Notes under the pieces: generated by a model | What the model was told of the DNA's origin: nothing | The model's database searches: none | The model's input: only the letters and a program-made list of their open reading frames with translations | In this document: positions 11,383-24,400 of the stretch, piece after piece | How positions within the stretch are numbered: the stretch's first letter is position 1 | Layout of the letters: the number at the start of each line of letters is the position of its first letter | NCBI GenBank assembly: GCA_013397865.1 | Contig: VZTI01005041.1 | Span: 1,341,157-1,405,156 of the forward strand | DNA: 64,000 nt | Direction of reading: 5' to 3' | Origin: Struthidea cinerea | Lineage: Eukaryota > Chordata > Aves > Passeriformes > Corcoracidae | Made by a program: the position numbers and the translations under genes

Positions 11383-14300
11383 TGATTAGAAAAATAATAA
11401 AATAGGACCAGTGCAGAATGATACTTGCCCAGCTATAAAGGCTCTGAGGTGAGACCTTGACTACTGTGTTTAATGAACACTGATGAATATATCTTCTATT
11501 AGTTGGTTTAAGCTTTTTTAAAAAAAATCTATTTATACATTTGCCCAGCTGCGATCTTCACAGTTCAAATGTGCTTAGAACTAATTTGAAGTAATGTGTT
11601 TAATGATTCCACTCCTAATTTTATAGTTCCTTATCTAGTCTTCCATGTTTGAGAGCCATTCTTTATAAGGCATAGCTTTCCATTCTATGATCCATTTCTC
11701 CAGTATTTTATTCTCAAGATGCAATGAGAAGAGTTTCATGGTATATTTGAAGTGGGAAATTAGGTGCAGATGGATGGAGTAGGATAATAGCATACTTCAG
11801 GTGTTCAGGACTTCTCTGATAATTTCCAAACCCATGGTTTGGTATCTGACTAAGCCACTGGCCTCAAGTTTTTGGAAGTTCTAAACATGTGCTTTACTAT
11901 AAATGTAGACAGTATAATACCTTCATCAAAATAACAGTGAGTGGAAAACAAAAGACCATCCATTGTAGATGAAAACTGGATTGTTTTTGTTCTTAACAAA
12001 AATAAATTAACTCAGATAATGGAAGTAGGGTTACGGAGGATTATTTTATGATTTACTGTTAATTTCTGCACTTAGAAAATCCAAAACTTTAGGACTTATA
12101 AAGACAGGTTTGGATCTTTTCCATCTCCTGGATGTAGTAAAAAACATTCAGAGGTCTGAAGGACTTAAATACCTTCCTTGTTCTTCTGCTTACATGGAGC
12201 TTGTGGATCTTTCTTCCTTTATCGGATGTTGAAGAGCATATATAAATTTGAAACTGTAAGTGTACCTATATAACACCCTCTGTCCTGTAAATAAATATTC
12301 TCACCTCATAAATATAGTGTTTAGATTTCAAATATGTCATGACACTGGGGACACTTCATAACAACAAAATAATATAATAATAATAATAACAACAACAAAA
12401 CCAAAAATTTAGTCAAGAAATTAAAATAAATTTCACATCAATAACTGTGATTACAATTACAAAACTAATTTATTCTACTCTACTTAATTTTCTCATTAAA
12501 AATAATTAAAAACTACAGTTTCCCTAGCAGGGGACAGAGCTCTGCAGAGCATAGTTAAATTGTTTTCACTGACAGGGACCAAGGCTGGTACTCCTATTTA
12601 TAAAATAATTCAAAGGGGAAATATTTTCTACTTCTGATGATGCATATTTAAAAAGAAAAGGCAAAAAAAAGTGGCTGACTCCGGGTTAATATCCTTGAGC
12701 TCCTGACTGCCACAGGAAGACACAGTCAGAAACCAAGGTGAGGGAAAGGTAACAGTCACTTGGTCTTTCTCATCATCCAACACAACCTCACTAAACACAA
12801 CTGGAGTTTTGTCCCGATGACACTTAGCATCTATTTTCACATTACCTTCACAGAAAACATAAAAAAAATACAGGCAAATAGGAGAATAATTTGTCTGAGT
12901 ACTAAAATGGTTAGGATGGCAGAGAGTGAAACAACAGACAATGAGATAATGGTATTTTCTGAGCTACAGAAGATATTATTCTGTTAAATGATCCTTGACA
13001 AAGTTTTCTTCTATGAATTTCTTGTAGTTTTTGTCAAATCTGTACCTGACATACAAGAGTTATGATAAAAGAAAAAAAAATTAAAATCAAAACAAACAAA
13101 AACCCAAATAAACAAACAAAAAAAAAACCCCAATCAAGCAAATAAAAATAACCTACTAAAACTCCAAACCATCAAACCAAAATCCACACAAGATACTAGT
13201 CTATATTGTCAGCTCAAATGCACCACACTCCACCCATAGCCAATTTTTGGCCTTGGAATTGTGAAGTCCATCCCCACCAGAACTATCCATAAAACATTCC
13301 TGGGTATGTGTTCTCTGTTGTACTGTGACCACCAAAGAAATTAAGGATTAGAATAATCTTTGTAAAATGATAACTGATGAGGCAAGACAGTAAGGAGATT
13401 AAATCATGCAGAAATAATTCAGAGGAAAAAAAACCCTAAAAAAATTAGCATTCCCACTTGTGGCTTTATGAAAATATTTTTCTTTTGAACACAAAAGAGG
13501 CAGTAGAGTTTCATCATGCCTATGGATTTATTCTCACTCTGCAGAGCACCCAAATGTCTCAACTGTACAGAGCTAAAACTATGGACTCCCATCTTCTGAA
13601 AGGAGCCCATGAAGTCAAACTCCACATTGCACATAAACTATCACTGTATTGATTTTTGCTGTTCTTACTGAAAGTGTTCTGTTTCCCAAGAAATTATTTA
13701 ATATTTATGGCTTTAAAAATAACTACATACATATATATGTTTTCAAATATCCATTAAAACACTTTGAGTAATCATATCAGTATTCTGAGAGTAGAAGAAT
13801 ATAAGTCTAAGCATGGACTGTTGAAAACAGATTATTTGCATAAATGCTTCAAAACTAATTTTACTTATCCCTTGACTGCACTATTATAATACATTTGATT
13901 TATTACTTGTGTTACAATTTACCTGGTAAAAATCCAACTGTACTTAGCATTGTACAAAGAGAAGATAAAACTTGCTGCTATCTATAACATAAATGTCATA
14001 ATCTAATAAATCATAGGCATTGAAAAATGAATGGGACTGCAAGAAACAACTAATGGAAAATTACATGAGTTTTAGTAAGAACCTGAATTTACATACACAG
14101 TAGAATTATTCATACACAGCTTTAAGCATACAATTTTAAGTATTGAAATAAACAAGCTTAATTACTAAGCGTACTTTAACAACAACCCCTGAAACTTCTA
14201 TGCTATTTGACATTGGCCAGTTGTCTTCCATGCAGAAAGCAGGCTCTACCACAGGGTCTTGCAGGAAGAAAACCCCAGGGAAGTGGGGAATGCACAGAGA

Positions 14301-17300
14301 TTTGCATTAGCAGTGCTGAAAACCCTGGCAGCTATTCATGTACAGCTTCATTTAACATGTGATAACGTTCCAAATAAAATTCAAATTAATTACCTGAAAG
14401 CTAGTGTCACTGCTACTGAAATCAAGTTACCACTATTCCCAGATTCACAGCCAGGCACAGTAATGGGAACCAAGGTGATAAACTGAGAGCATTTATACAA
14501 GGGTGACTTATGCAGGACTACAAAAGGCCTAGAACTGTGTATTTGATGGATGAAAAAAGGAACCAATAGCAAAGAAAGCCTAGGTGGGGTGTCAAGACAC
14601 AGAAACGGAGCACAGTTTAAGGGAGTGTCACAGATTTTTAGATAAACAGGCAAAAGTTGAGAAAGAGATGCTGATTTTGAAGTCTTTCTTCTACCCTTTT
14701 TTAGAGTCAATGGAAGTGTTACCTCATTTTGGGAGAAAGTCTTCATGCACTTGGCTTGTTCTGCAAAAGCATATCTAGGTCTATGCAATTCCCACTTAAT
14801 ACGTCAGAGAGACATGAAGGAAGGAGAACAGAATCATCCTTACTGTTGTAATGGAGAGCTAACATGGCCTTGTCAGGAGAGATACAACTTTTCACTGTTT
14901 CTGCTCAGGATTTTAACCTCTACATACTTCTTAGAGGATCAATTATAATTTATACAGACTACTGTAGGCTACAGTTCCAGTCTCTCATACATCTGTGCCT
15001 CCATTTATTATTCCTGCAACTTCATTATTAACTATAAACTATTTATTAACCTTCTTTAACATTTATCACCTTAAAAACTCCTGCTCACACCTCCAAACAC
15101 CTCAGTGAAGTACAGTCCTGTGAAGCATTACTTTGGCTTTCTTCAGTGACTCAGCCACTTGATAATTAGCAAAGTCCCTACCAAGATTGATCACCTAGAG
15201 TCTAATTAAATTCTCAGTGTGAACATTTCCTGATTAAATTCAATTGCATTATGCAAAATTAACACCAAGCCCAGACACCTATTCTTCACTTGAGGAATCC
15301 ATGCCAGCAGTACTCTCTTTTATACCTTTATGTCAACCCAGGTTCAGTTTTCAAAGTCTTTTATTATAAAAACATTACTATTTTTCATAACTCTAATACA
15401 TAAAATATAGAAATGCTATCCTTCTGCAGGGTAAAATAACAAATAAGAGAGAATAACAGCTGAACACAAGAACACTCCCTCCTCCAAACTCAGGAGGATC
15501 ACTTGCAGATTTCCCTCCTACTCAGAGGGACACCAGACTGTCACTCTCAACTATTTGCAAAGCATAGACTGCTGTATAAATTGATACTCCACACAATTGA
15601 ATTAATATAAAAGAAAAAATCCAATGCACCCTGAGTTTTTTGTACCCTTGCACAAGAGTGCTGTCCATTGTGGCCATGAAGCCATAAAAAGTATCACTAA
15701 ATCCAGAATTCAATTTCTTTTTCCAAAAAGCCTAGTAAAATTAAATCTCCTCTTCAGAAAGTAAGAACTTTTGAAATTTGGAGACATTGTTGCAGTGAAA
15801 TGTGTCACAACAATGTCCATGTGAAATATGCAGATACTATGACAGGGTACTGTAGAGACAAGGTCTGAAACCACGAAGGCAAATAAAGGCTAGAAAGCTC
15901 ACAGTTCATACAATCCATGCAGAAAAGCCACAGCAGTACTCAGAAGAGGATCCAGGTAGCTTTTTTTTTTGCAGTTCTAAACAGATTACAGTAATAAGTA
16001 ATGTTTTAGTGAAATTAAATTGCTTTGTGAGGATATTTCTCTTCTGCTGTTTTGGTTTTATTTTAGTTTCTGGCTTTAGAGTCAGAGACACTTATTTTAG
16101 GACCTAGCAAGTAAGGCATTGCTTTCTCTAGAATCAAGCCAGCATCCTCCACCTTCACAACCTTTCTCCCAAATTCAGTTCACACCACTCCTCCTAGGGC
16201 CACAGGATCCTTACACATCCTGAAACGATCTTCACCTCCAGCCTAATTTTGTTGACATAAAAGAGAAATTAATGTATGAACACTGCATGGCATCTAGATA
16301 TCTTTACACTGAAAAGATGTGAATTTATGATTTGGGAGCGCTTGATCGAGTTTTGAAAAAAAAGTCTTGAAAGTTAAAAAAAAAAAAAAGCAAGAACCTA
16401 CAATCAGACAAAAAGAATCAAATCCAAAGAAAGTAAAAACACCCCAAAACTCTTGTTGCTCTTACGTCATCATTGTTCTACCTAAATAATACAAGCAGAG
16501 CGGTACATTATAATGGGGAGTAAAGGAAAAGAATACATTTCACATCTCAATTGAAAGAAACAACCTTATATAAATGTTCTATCAGCCAGAAAACTAAATT
16601 TAGAGAGTAATTGAGGAGCAGATAAATTAATTTCTGTTGCAAATGACCATTACAAAACCTTTCACTAACAGTATTAAATGAGTTTTCGCTGTATATCTTA
16701 CAGTAAAGTAAAAGATTAATTTGAAGGGTGTTTTCAATTTGGTAAACAAACAAGTTTCATAATTTAGTCTCTGGATAAACTAGAACAAAGGAAGTTTCCT
16801 ATCTATAAATGCAACTATGCTAAAACCTCCCTTAATGGCAATTTTGCAACACAATTATGATGCAGCAAACAGAACATTAAAAGGATTAGTAGTCACATGT
16901 AATGGTTACTTCACCACCAACCATCAAATAAAGATGAAGTAAATAGAAAAAAGAAATATCGACGATGGAATAATCTTTAGATTTATACTACCATGAAAAG
17001 TGGACATCAAAACCAGCTAGGTCTGCAATGTTGTCCTAGTAACAAAGACAGGCAGTGCAGGTTTTAGCGCTGTCTGGGTGTCACCACCATGTTTATTCAA
17101 TATCACCAACATCATCACTGGGGTAATGGTTTCAGCAGGAAATGCTGGGTGCTGGAAACCAGAAGTTTGTCATCTTGCCTGGCTCACCAGAGCAGAGTGG
17201 ACAGTCCCCTTAAAACCCCTGCTGCCCACCAGCTCCCACCTTCTCTTTTGTGTACTTTTGCTATTAATACAGATGTTGTTGGCATATTTTTAGTAAATTA

Positions 17301-18439
17301 TTTCAACTCATAATCTCATTTATGGTCCCTTCCTTACCAAAGGGGGCAGAGAAGGGGAGTGCCTTACTTGGAGTTTAATTTCCCTGAAGGTGTTAAAATC
17401 AACACAAATGTTAATGGTTTTAATAGGTTTTTATACTACACAAATTAGTTTCATTATTTTTAACTAGAAGTTGACTGCTCTTTTCTCTTTTACAATGTAT
17501 CAGATGAAATAATCTTTTCCCATTCGTGAAAGTTAGCAAATAAATCTGAACAATGGGGCACTGTATACCTGCCTATGACTGCAAATCCAGTACTTTAAGA
17601 AAATACCATTAAAAAAATCTTAATATCAAGATGGTGAATTTACCTTATTTGACTAACACAATATTCAGTGCAGCTCAATGAAGGTATTTTCAAGAGTGCC
17701 TATCAGTGGTTTCTGCACAAAATTTTGTGCTTGTCAAGGGGAAACAGAACCTTTCAGCTACATTTATGCTTGCTTAGATCCCAAGGGCATTTTTAGGCCT
17801 CCCTAATTAAGGCAATGCTTTACCAGTGCTCCTGCAGTTGCAGGTAATTGGCAATCACTAACAGCAGGGTTCTGATGAGGATTTACTTTGTTAAAGTAGA
17901 AAAAAAGAAAAAAAAAAAAAAAACAAACAAAAACAAAAAGAAGAAGAGAAATCTGTTTATTTCTTTTATTTATCTAAGCCTAATCCTACAAACAATGGTA
18001 ATGAATTCCAATTTAGCTTAGATTCTACTAGGTGAGCTATTTTATCAGTCGGTTACATGAAAAATTCAAAGACCCAAGCCATCAAAACAGGGATTTTTCA
18101 TAGCTGCAAAATGTTGAATTTTAATAGTAAGTGTTAAATTTTAAACAGCAGATTTATGGGGTTTTTACAAATACTGAGAACACAGAGACAGAGGGGGGAA
18201 AAACCACAGTAGATTATTCATTTTACCTGAAAACATAGAGATATATTAAATATTACATATGAGATAATAATTGCTACATATAATGTGATGTGGCATAGCC
18301 CTTCAAGCAACTATGGCACAAAGCGGGGACCCCATCCTCACCACCTGAGTCTTCCAGGCCTCTCTGCTTAGAGAAACAATTCAAAGAGGTGAGCTACCAG
18401 CAGTGGATGAGAATGAAGCAAGGACTAATCGGGAGAATT
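11383..18439. other. Long unique intron stretch
   Basis: AT-rich with simple repeats: (AAT/AAC)n at 12372-12399, an A-rich patch at 13071-13139, a 14-A run at 16376-16389 and a 16-A run at 17908-17923. A less AT-rich island at 17030-17230 shows no recognisable element. No exon with coding similarity was seen. Confidence 0.6.
12372..12399. repeat. (AAT)n/(AAC)n trinucleotide repeat
   Basis: A run of taa/aat units changes to aac units on the + strand. Confidence 0.85.
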
Positions 18440-18795
18440 CAACTCATACAAATCAACGGGACCCAGTGGGCTGAATGAGGGTGCTGAGAAAACTGGCTGA
18501 TGTACCTCCAAGGCCTGTCAATATCATTTTTGAAAAGGCATGGAGATCAGGGAAAGTCCACAGCAAGCAGAGAAAGATAACAGTTGTACCCACCTTGAAA
18601 AGAGGGCAAAAGGAAGATCCAAGGTTGTGGATAAGTACGTGAGGAAGAGTGGGCTGCATAATTAGGTGCACAGGATAGTGATTAATGCTCATCCCCTATC
18701 TGGAGACTGCTGACAACTGGTTTACCGCAGGGGCCTCTTGTTTCAGTGTCTTTATCAATGACTTGGAGGAGTCAATAAAGGTGGGCTATCAAGAC
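18440..18795 (+). mobile_element. CR1 ORF2 reverse transcriptase fragment, internally deleted
   Basis: The blocks gggtgctgagaaaactggct (VLRELAD), atcatttttgaaaaggcatg (IIFEKAW) and tcagggaaagtcc come in CR1 order. They are followed by cccaccttgaaaagagggc (PTLKRG). After about 18700 comes ggtttaccgcaggggcctct and tctttatcaatgacttgga (LFINDLE), a later part of the domain. The middle of the domain is missing and frames are broken. This is a dead fragment. Confidence 0.8.
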
Positions 18796-20959
18796 ATTTT
18801 ACTGAGGTTAATATCAGTCTGATACTGATAAATAATAAGCCATATTATTGCTTAAAGCCATAAATTTGGACAAATTCTGAAATTTTCTGATTATAATCTG
18901 TATGTAGATATATATGTGTCTTTCTGTGTACATACTCACATTAGTAGTAGTTATCCCAAGAGCAAACTACCTAATGAAAAGCTTAACCATGTTGAATTCA
19001 GCTCTGATGAAACACCATTGGACTTGTACACCTTCTACTGAGGAGCTGGAAAATGTTAGAAAGCTCTTTTATACAATTCTTATAATAATAAACCTATAAA
19101 CTGGTAGTATATCGTTGTTGTTACAAAAAGAAAAAAACTCACTATAAGATATTTATTGCAGTCTTTTTATAGAAGTTCTTGCACATTTCTACAGATCATA
19201 TATGAACATACTCTTCCCTTCTATTTTTGTTTTTGCGACTCATACCCTCTTCTCCTTTACGTTTTACCTCTGTTAAGTGTAGGAACCATTCTCTCAGTGA
19301 ACATAAATGTCTTATGTGGCATTTCTGATTGATCAATACTAATAAATCTTTTTTTAATGTCTAGCGTTACGATTTCATCTGCGTATTTGGTATACATTTC
19401 TATAGGCATTAAAATGTCTTGAACTTTAAATAAGCAAAACACAAGATGAATGATACGGAATTAAGATACTTCTGAAAATTTATCTATTCATAAAAAAAGA
19501 AGTAAAAAAAAGAGAGAGATGATTGAATGAAGTGTTTTCTAGAAACAATTATCCTTGCTTTGCTTGGTAAAAAAAGATACACTATATGCAAAATATGCAC
19601 ACTAGCAGATGGGCACCTAGGCTCTGTATCCACCTTTAACTACAACCATTACTCTTTTAACAGTTTAGGACAATTAGGCACATTATTTCCTGCATCAAAT
19701 TACAGGCCAAGAAGCAATAAATATTAAAGTAAATGAAGTCTCTCTCCTGAGACTTAAATTTACTCCTGAATTCTCTATCCTTTCCCCCCGCAGTCGTGCA
19801 GGGAGAGAGGGAATGGGGGTTATGGTCAGTTGCCTCTGCTACCCCTACTCACACTGTTACTATCCCGCTTCAGTGTGCATCTTTTCAGAGAAGTCACCCC
19901 CACAGGCCACTGGCACCTCCTCTACCCCATTACCAAAACCTTGCAACAGAAACCCAACACAGAGTTAAAAATACTTCAAGATGGGAGACTAGTTTCTGAA
20001 AAAAGTTCATCTAAAAAGTGAAAACTTTCTTCTGAATCTTCCTGGTGGAATTGATAGATAGGCACCTGCCCAAGTTTTAGGAGTTTAAATGTTGGCTATT
20101 TCATCTTTATATGAAATTGAAAGTGTAAAGGTCAACAGAAACTCAAGAAGTACATTGATAAATTGAAGAGAAACTTTAGGGATGAGAAGAACTATTAAAG
20201 GACTAGGAAAAATGTTGCAAAGCCTTATACTTTATTTTGAAAGATTCATGGATCTCCATCTTTAAAGTAATGGACAGGAGTCAAAGGTAAGGATGTATAA
20301 TCAAAAACCCCACTCATTATGTGAAAGAAAAATTCTATAACGATCTTGATACAGTACCTAGGAACTAAATATAAAAGCAAGGTACCATACGTACTGTACT
20401 ATCAAATGAATGGACATTCTTGTTAATATTACATAGGAAGTTTGACAAAACGGCCACAGTAGATCTTTTACCAGCCATGTTATAAATTAATTCCCTCTCC
20501 TCTCTTCTTTACTTTTTAAATTAAATTGCAGTACTGCTTAGAGAAGCTAATCACGTTAGAGCGATTATGATAGCTGCTACACAGACATAAAAAACAACAC
20601 TATTTTTGATGTTTGCAAATTAACACAACAGGAAAGAGAGATTACAATGAAATATCTCTCTACCAACTGGTTAAACAGAGATATGTGGCTAGTGGCCACT
20701 TTAGGGAGTTGAAAACAACCATAGCTTTCTAAGCAATAACATCATTCTGTGTAGGTTTATGGAAAGAGTGCTATAACATGGCCAAAATCACAGAATACTG
20801 TGTATAATTAAACCTCTCCAACAGATATGTTGAACAAAAGAGGCATTGTTGATTAGATCTTGCTGACCAGGATGGAAGTTCTATGTGGTCTGAACTTAGA
20901 AATTCTGATCTTTTGAAAATAGAACACAGATAAGACACTGTAAAAGAAATAGAGTAATT
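18796..20959. other. Unique intron stretch
   Basis: No gene was recognised. A somewhat GC-richer patch at 19785-19960 has no identifiable element. The rest is AT-rich. Confidence 0.55.
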
Positions 20960-21147
20960 CTGTCACTTATTGTGAGAGACTGTAATGTTATCTAAAGATT
21001 TCAGTAACCGGATCATAACACTTATAAAGAAGGGGAATATATATAACTCCTTCCCTATGCTCACTGCTTAAACTGAAACTCCTTGTTCTGGACACTTGTT
21101 TAATAAACATCATTTCTATAGCAATGATGCTCTGGCAAAAGTGTCTT
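20960..21147 (+). mobile_element. Possible LTR remnant next to CR1
   Basis: The + strand has a TATA-like stretch (aatatatataac, about 21038-21049) followed about 50 bases later by an AATAAA signal (ttgtttaataaacatc, about 21101-21106). It ends just before the CR1 that begins at 21148. Clear TG/CA ends and a target duplication were not found, so this is only a candidate. Confidence 0.25.
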
Positions 21148-21478
21148 ATAGTCTTCCAGTACTTAAAGGGAGCTTATGAAAAGGAAGGAGAGTGACTTTT
21201 ACATGTGCAGATAGTGATAAGACAGTAAGGAACAGTTTTAAACTAAAAGAGGAGAGATTTAGATTAGATGCTCGGAAAAAAAACTTACTGTGAGGATGGT
21301 GAGGCACTGGAAAACATTGCACAGAGAAGTTGTGGATGTCCCATTCCTGGAAGACCAGGTTGGATGGGGCCCTGAGCAATCAGATCTAGTGAGCAGTATC
21401 CTTGCCATTGGCGAAGGGGTTGGAATTAGATGATCTTTAAGGTCCCTTCCAACCCAAGCCTTTCTATTGTTCTATGAA
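21148..21478 (+). mobile_element. CR1 3' end, 5' truncated
   Basis: Starting at tcttccagtacttaaaggga, the sequence follows the avian CR1 ORF2 end. Blocks include gaggcactggaaaacattgc and agaagttgtggatgtcccat, then gttggatggggccctgagca. The 3' UTR ends aaggtcccttccaacccaag and cctttctattgttctatga. Heavy 5' truncation is usual for CR1. The ORF2 tail is interrupted by stop codons. Confidence 0.92.
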
Positions 21479-24400
21479 AATCAGGTTCAGTTAGCGTACT
21501 CTCCTCTAAGTTCAGGGCATCCTGAAAAGGCATCATAGGTAATTTAACAAGCAGCGCCTGAACTTACAAAATACAAATTCACAATATCCATCCAATGTAC
21601 ATGCACTAATAGAGTTTGTTATTTTACAAATGACACTTTTGTAAATCCCAGATGTAGATACTCTGATACTCTGAATTGCTATATACCATATAACGTAGCA
21701 TCCCCAAAAAAGCACAGCTAGTAGTCCTAACAGAAAAGTCTATGTTGTCAGAAACTAGTATGACAGCTTATTGTACTTGAATTTTTATGAAGATGAATTT
21801 AATTTAAGCAGTCCTAGATGAATCCTACTGTAACTAACAAAAAGAATTCCTTTGGAAGGGATTTTAAGTACCAGTGGCTGCGGCTACTCCTTCAAAAATG
21901 ATTCCATGAACATCCAAGAATTTTAAGCAGTGGAGTTTTGTTTGGATATGCATTATTCAATTATCAAAAAAAACCCCAAAAGACTACAAACATCAATTGA
22001 AAACCAAAATCAATAGTAACATGGTACTTATGATAATCTACTCATTATCCAGAAAAATGAAGCACTAAGACCAACGTCATGACTAATTGCATTTTCGCAC
22101 TGCACAATGTTTTTCGCCAAATCTCCTCTTACCACAGTTTAACTGGACAATTGGAATGCAAATTGAATTATCAGCTTACAAAAGCTGTACAAGGAAGAAC
22201 CACACAAAGCAAATCAATATGGGTGAAATGAGAGAAAACAACCCCATTCCAGTGGAAGAGCCCTCCTAAAGTAGAAGGTCAATTAGAGCAGAGTCATAGA
22301 CTGCTATTACATTCCTCTATAGCCTGTAGTATTTGCTCCCTGTTGGTTGTCAAATCCTCTGAGTAAGTTAGCATACTTAGATGCAGTCTGGTCTCCTCAG
22401 TTTAGCCTCAATCCTGTTAAGGCCAGAGAAATGACGAGCACCTGAAGCCTGAAAGGAATGGGATATGGATGGGATCAGAGAGATCTGTGGAAGTCTATCT
22501 CATTTGTTGTGGTCATTTGCAGAACAATATCTTAAATACTCTTGCCTTCATGATTCACAATCATGGATTTGTTACTGTGTAAACAGTTTTTAATGCAAGT
22601 GAATATTTTAAAATTCTAGTGGCCATAAATCACAATCTAGCTTACTTTTACATGACTGTAATTATATCCTATATTTCAGAGCCTTTGAAGCACTTAGTCT
22701 TTTTTCAGTATCAGTGTATGCAAGCCATATGTATTAATTTTCAATACAGTTAGAAAACTTCCACTGCTCTACAGTACAGTGCAAGATATAACCTCACAGA
22801 AAAATACAAAAAACCAAGCTTTTTTAGAACAGAAGTACTAGAGCCAGGGCAACACACAGAATAAATGAGACACAAATATATGTACTGTGAAGTCAAATAC
22901 TTCTATGAATTATTTCTGTATTGCTTCTGGCATGTACAATTACATAAACTTAGAATAAGCAAACATTTGGATAAGACCAAGGGAATTTAACATGTTTATT
23001 AACAGAAATGGTGTACAGGTTTTCAGAGAGCAATTATGAGAGAAAGGATTTTTCAAACCAATCACAATGTGTGAGATTTTGCTGGAAAAATGAAGCTGTA
23101 ATAGTTTGTATCACTTTGGATGTATTACAAATAATGACATTTATTCTTGGATATTTTCTATGAGTTATTATAGAGTAGCATCTAAAATATCTATTGCAAC
23201 GAAACAGTTCTTTCTGTGAAATGAAGGCATAGGAAATCTTACTCTGAAGTTGAATTTGGTCTTTGACTTGGGAGTTCTACAATTGGGAGCTGAGTACTTT
23301 GATTTGTCAAACTCCTTTTGGGATTTTTAATAGTCAGGAAAAATATCATAAGTAAAAATGTCATTCCATTAAGGTTAATAGCAAGTCTTTAATCTCTGTT
23401 CTGTGATTCTACAATTTAAGAATTTCATCTGCAAACACAAGGGTAGATTATTGCTTAACTTGATAATAAGGTATCACGCTTGCTTTAATAAATAAAGAAG
23501 TTTGAATTTCCTGCATATATGACTTCTCTTTTGCCCACGACAATGTTTCTTCAAGTGTGGGCAAATGGAGTCTATAAATGAAAGTCTTCAGAGATGGAAA
23601 ATACGGAGCTTCATTGACTCTTTGCATAGGCTTGCATACCCCCCTGCAAGTTGTACGACCCACCTGTCAGGCTGTATCCCATCTATCCTTACCCTACACT
23701 TTTATCTAAATAGCATTAATTACATGATTTATCCTAGAAGAGAACTGATGTGGTGCATACAGGCAGCTGTAGGTAGCCTTTTCTTGGATTGCTAGAATGG
23801 ATGTTCTTAGCATATTCAAAAAATCCAATAACCAATAACTGAAGTGCAAGGACTCACTAATATTGTATTTCAATTATTTTTAACACTGTCAAATACCAGC
23901 AAATAGATTCTTTGTTTTTTTCCCTATAATCGCAAAAAAATGAATGACAGATCAAGTTTTCACTCTGCTGTGAAAAGGTGACTAACAGCTTCCTCTTATT
24001 AACACAGAAAAAACATCTTTGTTTCCATCTAGGTCAAGCTCTTGATAGAGTAGGATAAACTTGATAAGTGTTCTTCATTCTAAATTTCTTCACTTCAAAT
24101 TTTACTGCAGAACACTTGTACTTTACAACCCTTATGTAGCTTGATCCTCAGTTTCTGAAGTTCTTGAAGGCCTGCACAAGCCTTAGGAATAACTCTGAGA
24201 GTGAATTTAAATTTATAGTTTTAGTTCAGGTGTGAATCTGCTGAAATTATCTCCAGATCATTACTACTTATGCTGCTTAATTCTCAAAACACATGAAAAC
24301 CAGAGTATTTTCTAATGAAACTAGATGGGCTTTAAATCACTAAAGGGTATTCAGTCCATGGGAAATACAACTCAGGACAATAAAAGCATGCGTCCTATTT

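Noticed and set aside
14390..14788. 132-codon open frame (minus strand)
   Set aside because: No recognisable motif, no splice context and no similarity known to me; it is compatible with chance.
23398..23425. Possible CR1 tail (gttctgtgattctacaattt)
   Set aside because: The expected CR1 3' UTR (aaggtcccttccaac type) is missing upstream; the motif alone is too short.
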